Source: an uncultured Selenomonadaceae bacterium
GTDB lineage: Bacteria; Bacillota; Negativicutes; Selenomonadales; Selenomonadaceae
Direction of reading: 5' to 3'
Length of the DNA: 5,187 nt
Assembly: GCA_905233325.1 (NCBI GenBank)
Contig: CAJODU010000123.1
Location: 1 to 5,187 of the forward strand
The notes under the pieces are model-generated. The model searched no databases. It saw only the letters and a program-made list of their open reading frames with translations, and was not told the DNA's origin. The translations under genes were made by a program, and so were the position numbers. Below, in pieces: positions 4,452-5,187 of this stretch (positions are counted from its first letter, which is position 1; each line of letters starts with the position of its first letter).

Positions 4452-5085
4452 ATGTTGTGCCACCCGCTTGTGAGACAGTGATCGTGGCGGAACCTGCAGC
4501 AACGCCGGTAATGGTCACTGCGCTGCCGGAAACACTCACTGTCGCGATTGAAGTATTGTTCGATACCGCTGATATTGCGCCACCACTGTTACCGCTTGCT
4601 GTAACGGTTGCTTGTTGCCTCCGAGCTATTGATACACTGCTTGAGCTCAATGTCAATGTTCCTTGCAACACTGAACCGATTGTGATATTTCCGCTGTTAT
4701 CACTCGAAACTGTCACGGCACCACTACCTGCAATCTTAATAGAGTTTCTTGCGGTGGAATCATCAAACAACCTCAAATATGTGTTACCGTTAGTTGTAGC
4801 GGCGTTCACTGTGGAATTATTCGCTCCGGCAATGAGTTTTGTTACGCTGTTTCCATCATTAATTGCATTTTTAATAGCTTCCTGTGTCATTGTTCCGTCA
4901 GTATTTGTACCTAAAGTATTATAGAGCTTCATTACACCTGTTGAAGTATCGGTTGCCAGCTCTACATTTGCGCCACTTCCAACAACAGTTTCTAAACCCT
5001 CAACAAAATCTGTTTTGGTGGGAAAAAATACTTCATCGCGCTGTCCTTCTTTTACAGGTCCTTTTAAATGTGCTAAATAGCTCAT
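4360..5085 (-). CDS. Phage tail fibre protein, N-terminal half with Big_2-like Ig domain (DGR target, frame-broken)
   Basis: This is a 241-residue frame starting at an ATG behind a good ribosome binding site (GAGGA, about 5 nt spacing). Residues 1-50 are a short fibre head. Residues 50-73 (GVMKLYNTLGTNTDGTMTQE) resemble a segment common in phage tail fibres of Firmicutes. Residues 80-140 are Ser/Thr/Asn/Gly-rich and likely beta-structured fibre shaft. Residues 141-214 match a bacterial Ig-like group 2 (Big_2) domain, with strand patterns such as SIATVSVSGSAVTITGVAAG. After A214 the frame reads GYGFCLFYYTQRKHLGADFY, which is not fibre-like, and ends at 4360. The natural continuation (VTVSAYSTTLNENTW) lies in the +1 frame, so this is probably the front half of a 519-residue adhesin whose back half carries the variable repeat. 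The protein would sit at the tail tip and position the receptor-binding domain. It may be a broken gene, a sequencing error or a separately made head protein. Confidence 0.8.
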   Translation of the reverse strand: MSYLAHLKGPVKEGQRDEVFFPTKTDFVEGLETVVGSGANVELATDTSTGVMKLYNTLGTNTDGTMTQEAIKNAINDGNSVTKLIAGANNSTVNAATTNGNTYLRLFDDSTARNSIKIAGSGAVTVSSDNSGNITIGSVLQGTLTLSSSSVSIARRQQATVTASGNSGGAISAVSNNTSIATVSVSGSAVTITGVAAGSATITVSQAGGTTYAAGYGFCLFYYTQRKHLGADFYHLQKWSR

Positions 5086-5187
5086 TCAATCCTCAACCTC
5101 CTCTATATATAGCCAATATGAATCGTTATCTGGCTCATTAGTGCTCGCAGTTATGACAATGGTATCACTGTCAGGCAATACGGCTTC
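5086..5187 (-). CDS. C-terminal fragment of an upstream phage structural/tail protein (partial)
   Basis: From the window edge one minus-strand frame stays open for 33 codons and stops at a TGA (5088-5086) directly followed by the ATG of the fibre gene, so the two genes abut without a gap. The visible tail ends in the acidic stretch SYWLYIEEVED. The fragment is too short to assign a family. Its position just upstream of the tail fibre and its tight coupling suggest a baseplate or tail protein of the same late operon. The last codons also contain the purine-rich GAGGTTGAGGATTGA that serves as ribosome binding site for the next gene, which supports translational coupling. Function is inferred from context only. 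Confidence 0.6.
   Translation of the reverse strand, partial: EAVLPDSDTIVITASTNEPDNDSYWLYIEEVED

Noticed and set aside
4430..4460. Programmed ribosomal frameshift in the fibre gene
   Set aside because: The change needed is +1 or -2, and I see no slippery heptamer, stop-codon pause or strong downstream stem. It is kept only as one possibility within the frame-break finding.
4457..4924. Plus-strand open frame of 155 codons
   Set aside because: It lies wholly antisense to the fibre N-terminal half, with Pro/Val-rich composition typical of a frame shadow, and lacks a ribosome binding site or recognisable domain.

Overview
The window looks like the tail-fibre end of a temperate siphophage or prophage of a gut-type Firmicute (probably Clostridia). 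All supported genes lie on the minus strand, so transcription runs from high to low coordinates. The host assignment is inferred from an XkdX-family mini-protein, a Big_2-like plus DUF6273-like tail protein, Gram-positive-type ribosome binding sites and a moderate-GC phage core ending in an AT-rich XRE regulator. No integrase or terminase is present to confirm it.

The central feature is a complete diversity-generating retroelement (DGR) in the Bordetella phage BPP-1 order: target gene with variable repeat (VR), then avd, then template repeat (TR), then reverse transcriptase (RT). The VR forms the last 43 or so codons of the target's C-type-lectin-like domain. The TR lies between avd and the RT gene. 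Aligned by eye, the 117-base core of TR and VR (2790-2906 against 3539-3655) has no gaps and differs at 25 positions. At 24 of these the TR carries adenine on the coding strand, which is the signature of adenine-specific mutagenic retrohoming. The RT has the DGR-type GxxxSQ motif (G-V-E-P-S-Q) and an intact YMDD. A GC-rich hairpin with a 4-nt loop follows the VR but not the TR. A near-consensus sigma70/A promoter reads into avd.

Layout in the direction of transcription: 5187-5086 is the last 33 codons of an upstream gene. 5085-4360 is the N-terminal half of the tail fibre (fibre head plus Ig-like Big_2 domain). 4451-3525 is its C-terminal half (DUF6273-like receptor-binding domain ending in the VR), one frame away. 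3524-3386 holds the hairpin and the avd promoter. 3385-2927 is avd, 2910-2781 the TR, and 2714-1347 the RT. 1375-962 and 958-665 are small conserved-type phage proteins of unknown function, and 661-521 is XkdX. 520-440 holds a weak hairpin, a consensus promoter and a palindromic operator candidate. 439-92 is an XRE repressor-like protein. The first 90 bases hold at most the start of another gene.

The most unusual point is that the target gene is split by a frame change exactly between its Big_2 domain and its DUF6273 domain. Removing one G (4442 or 4443) would rejoin them into one 519-residue protein. This could be a sequencing or assembly error, an inactivating or phase-variable indel, or two separately translated products. 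A second point is that the RT frame is open far upstream of its conserved core, across the spacer that in BPP-1 forms part of the functional TR RNA.
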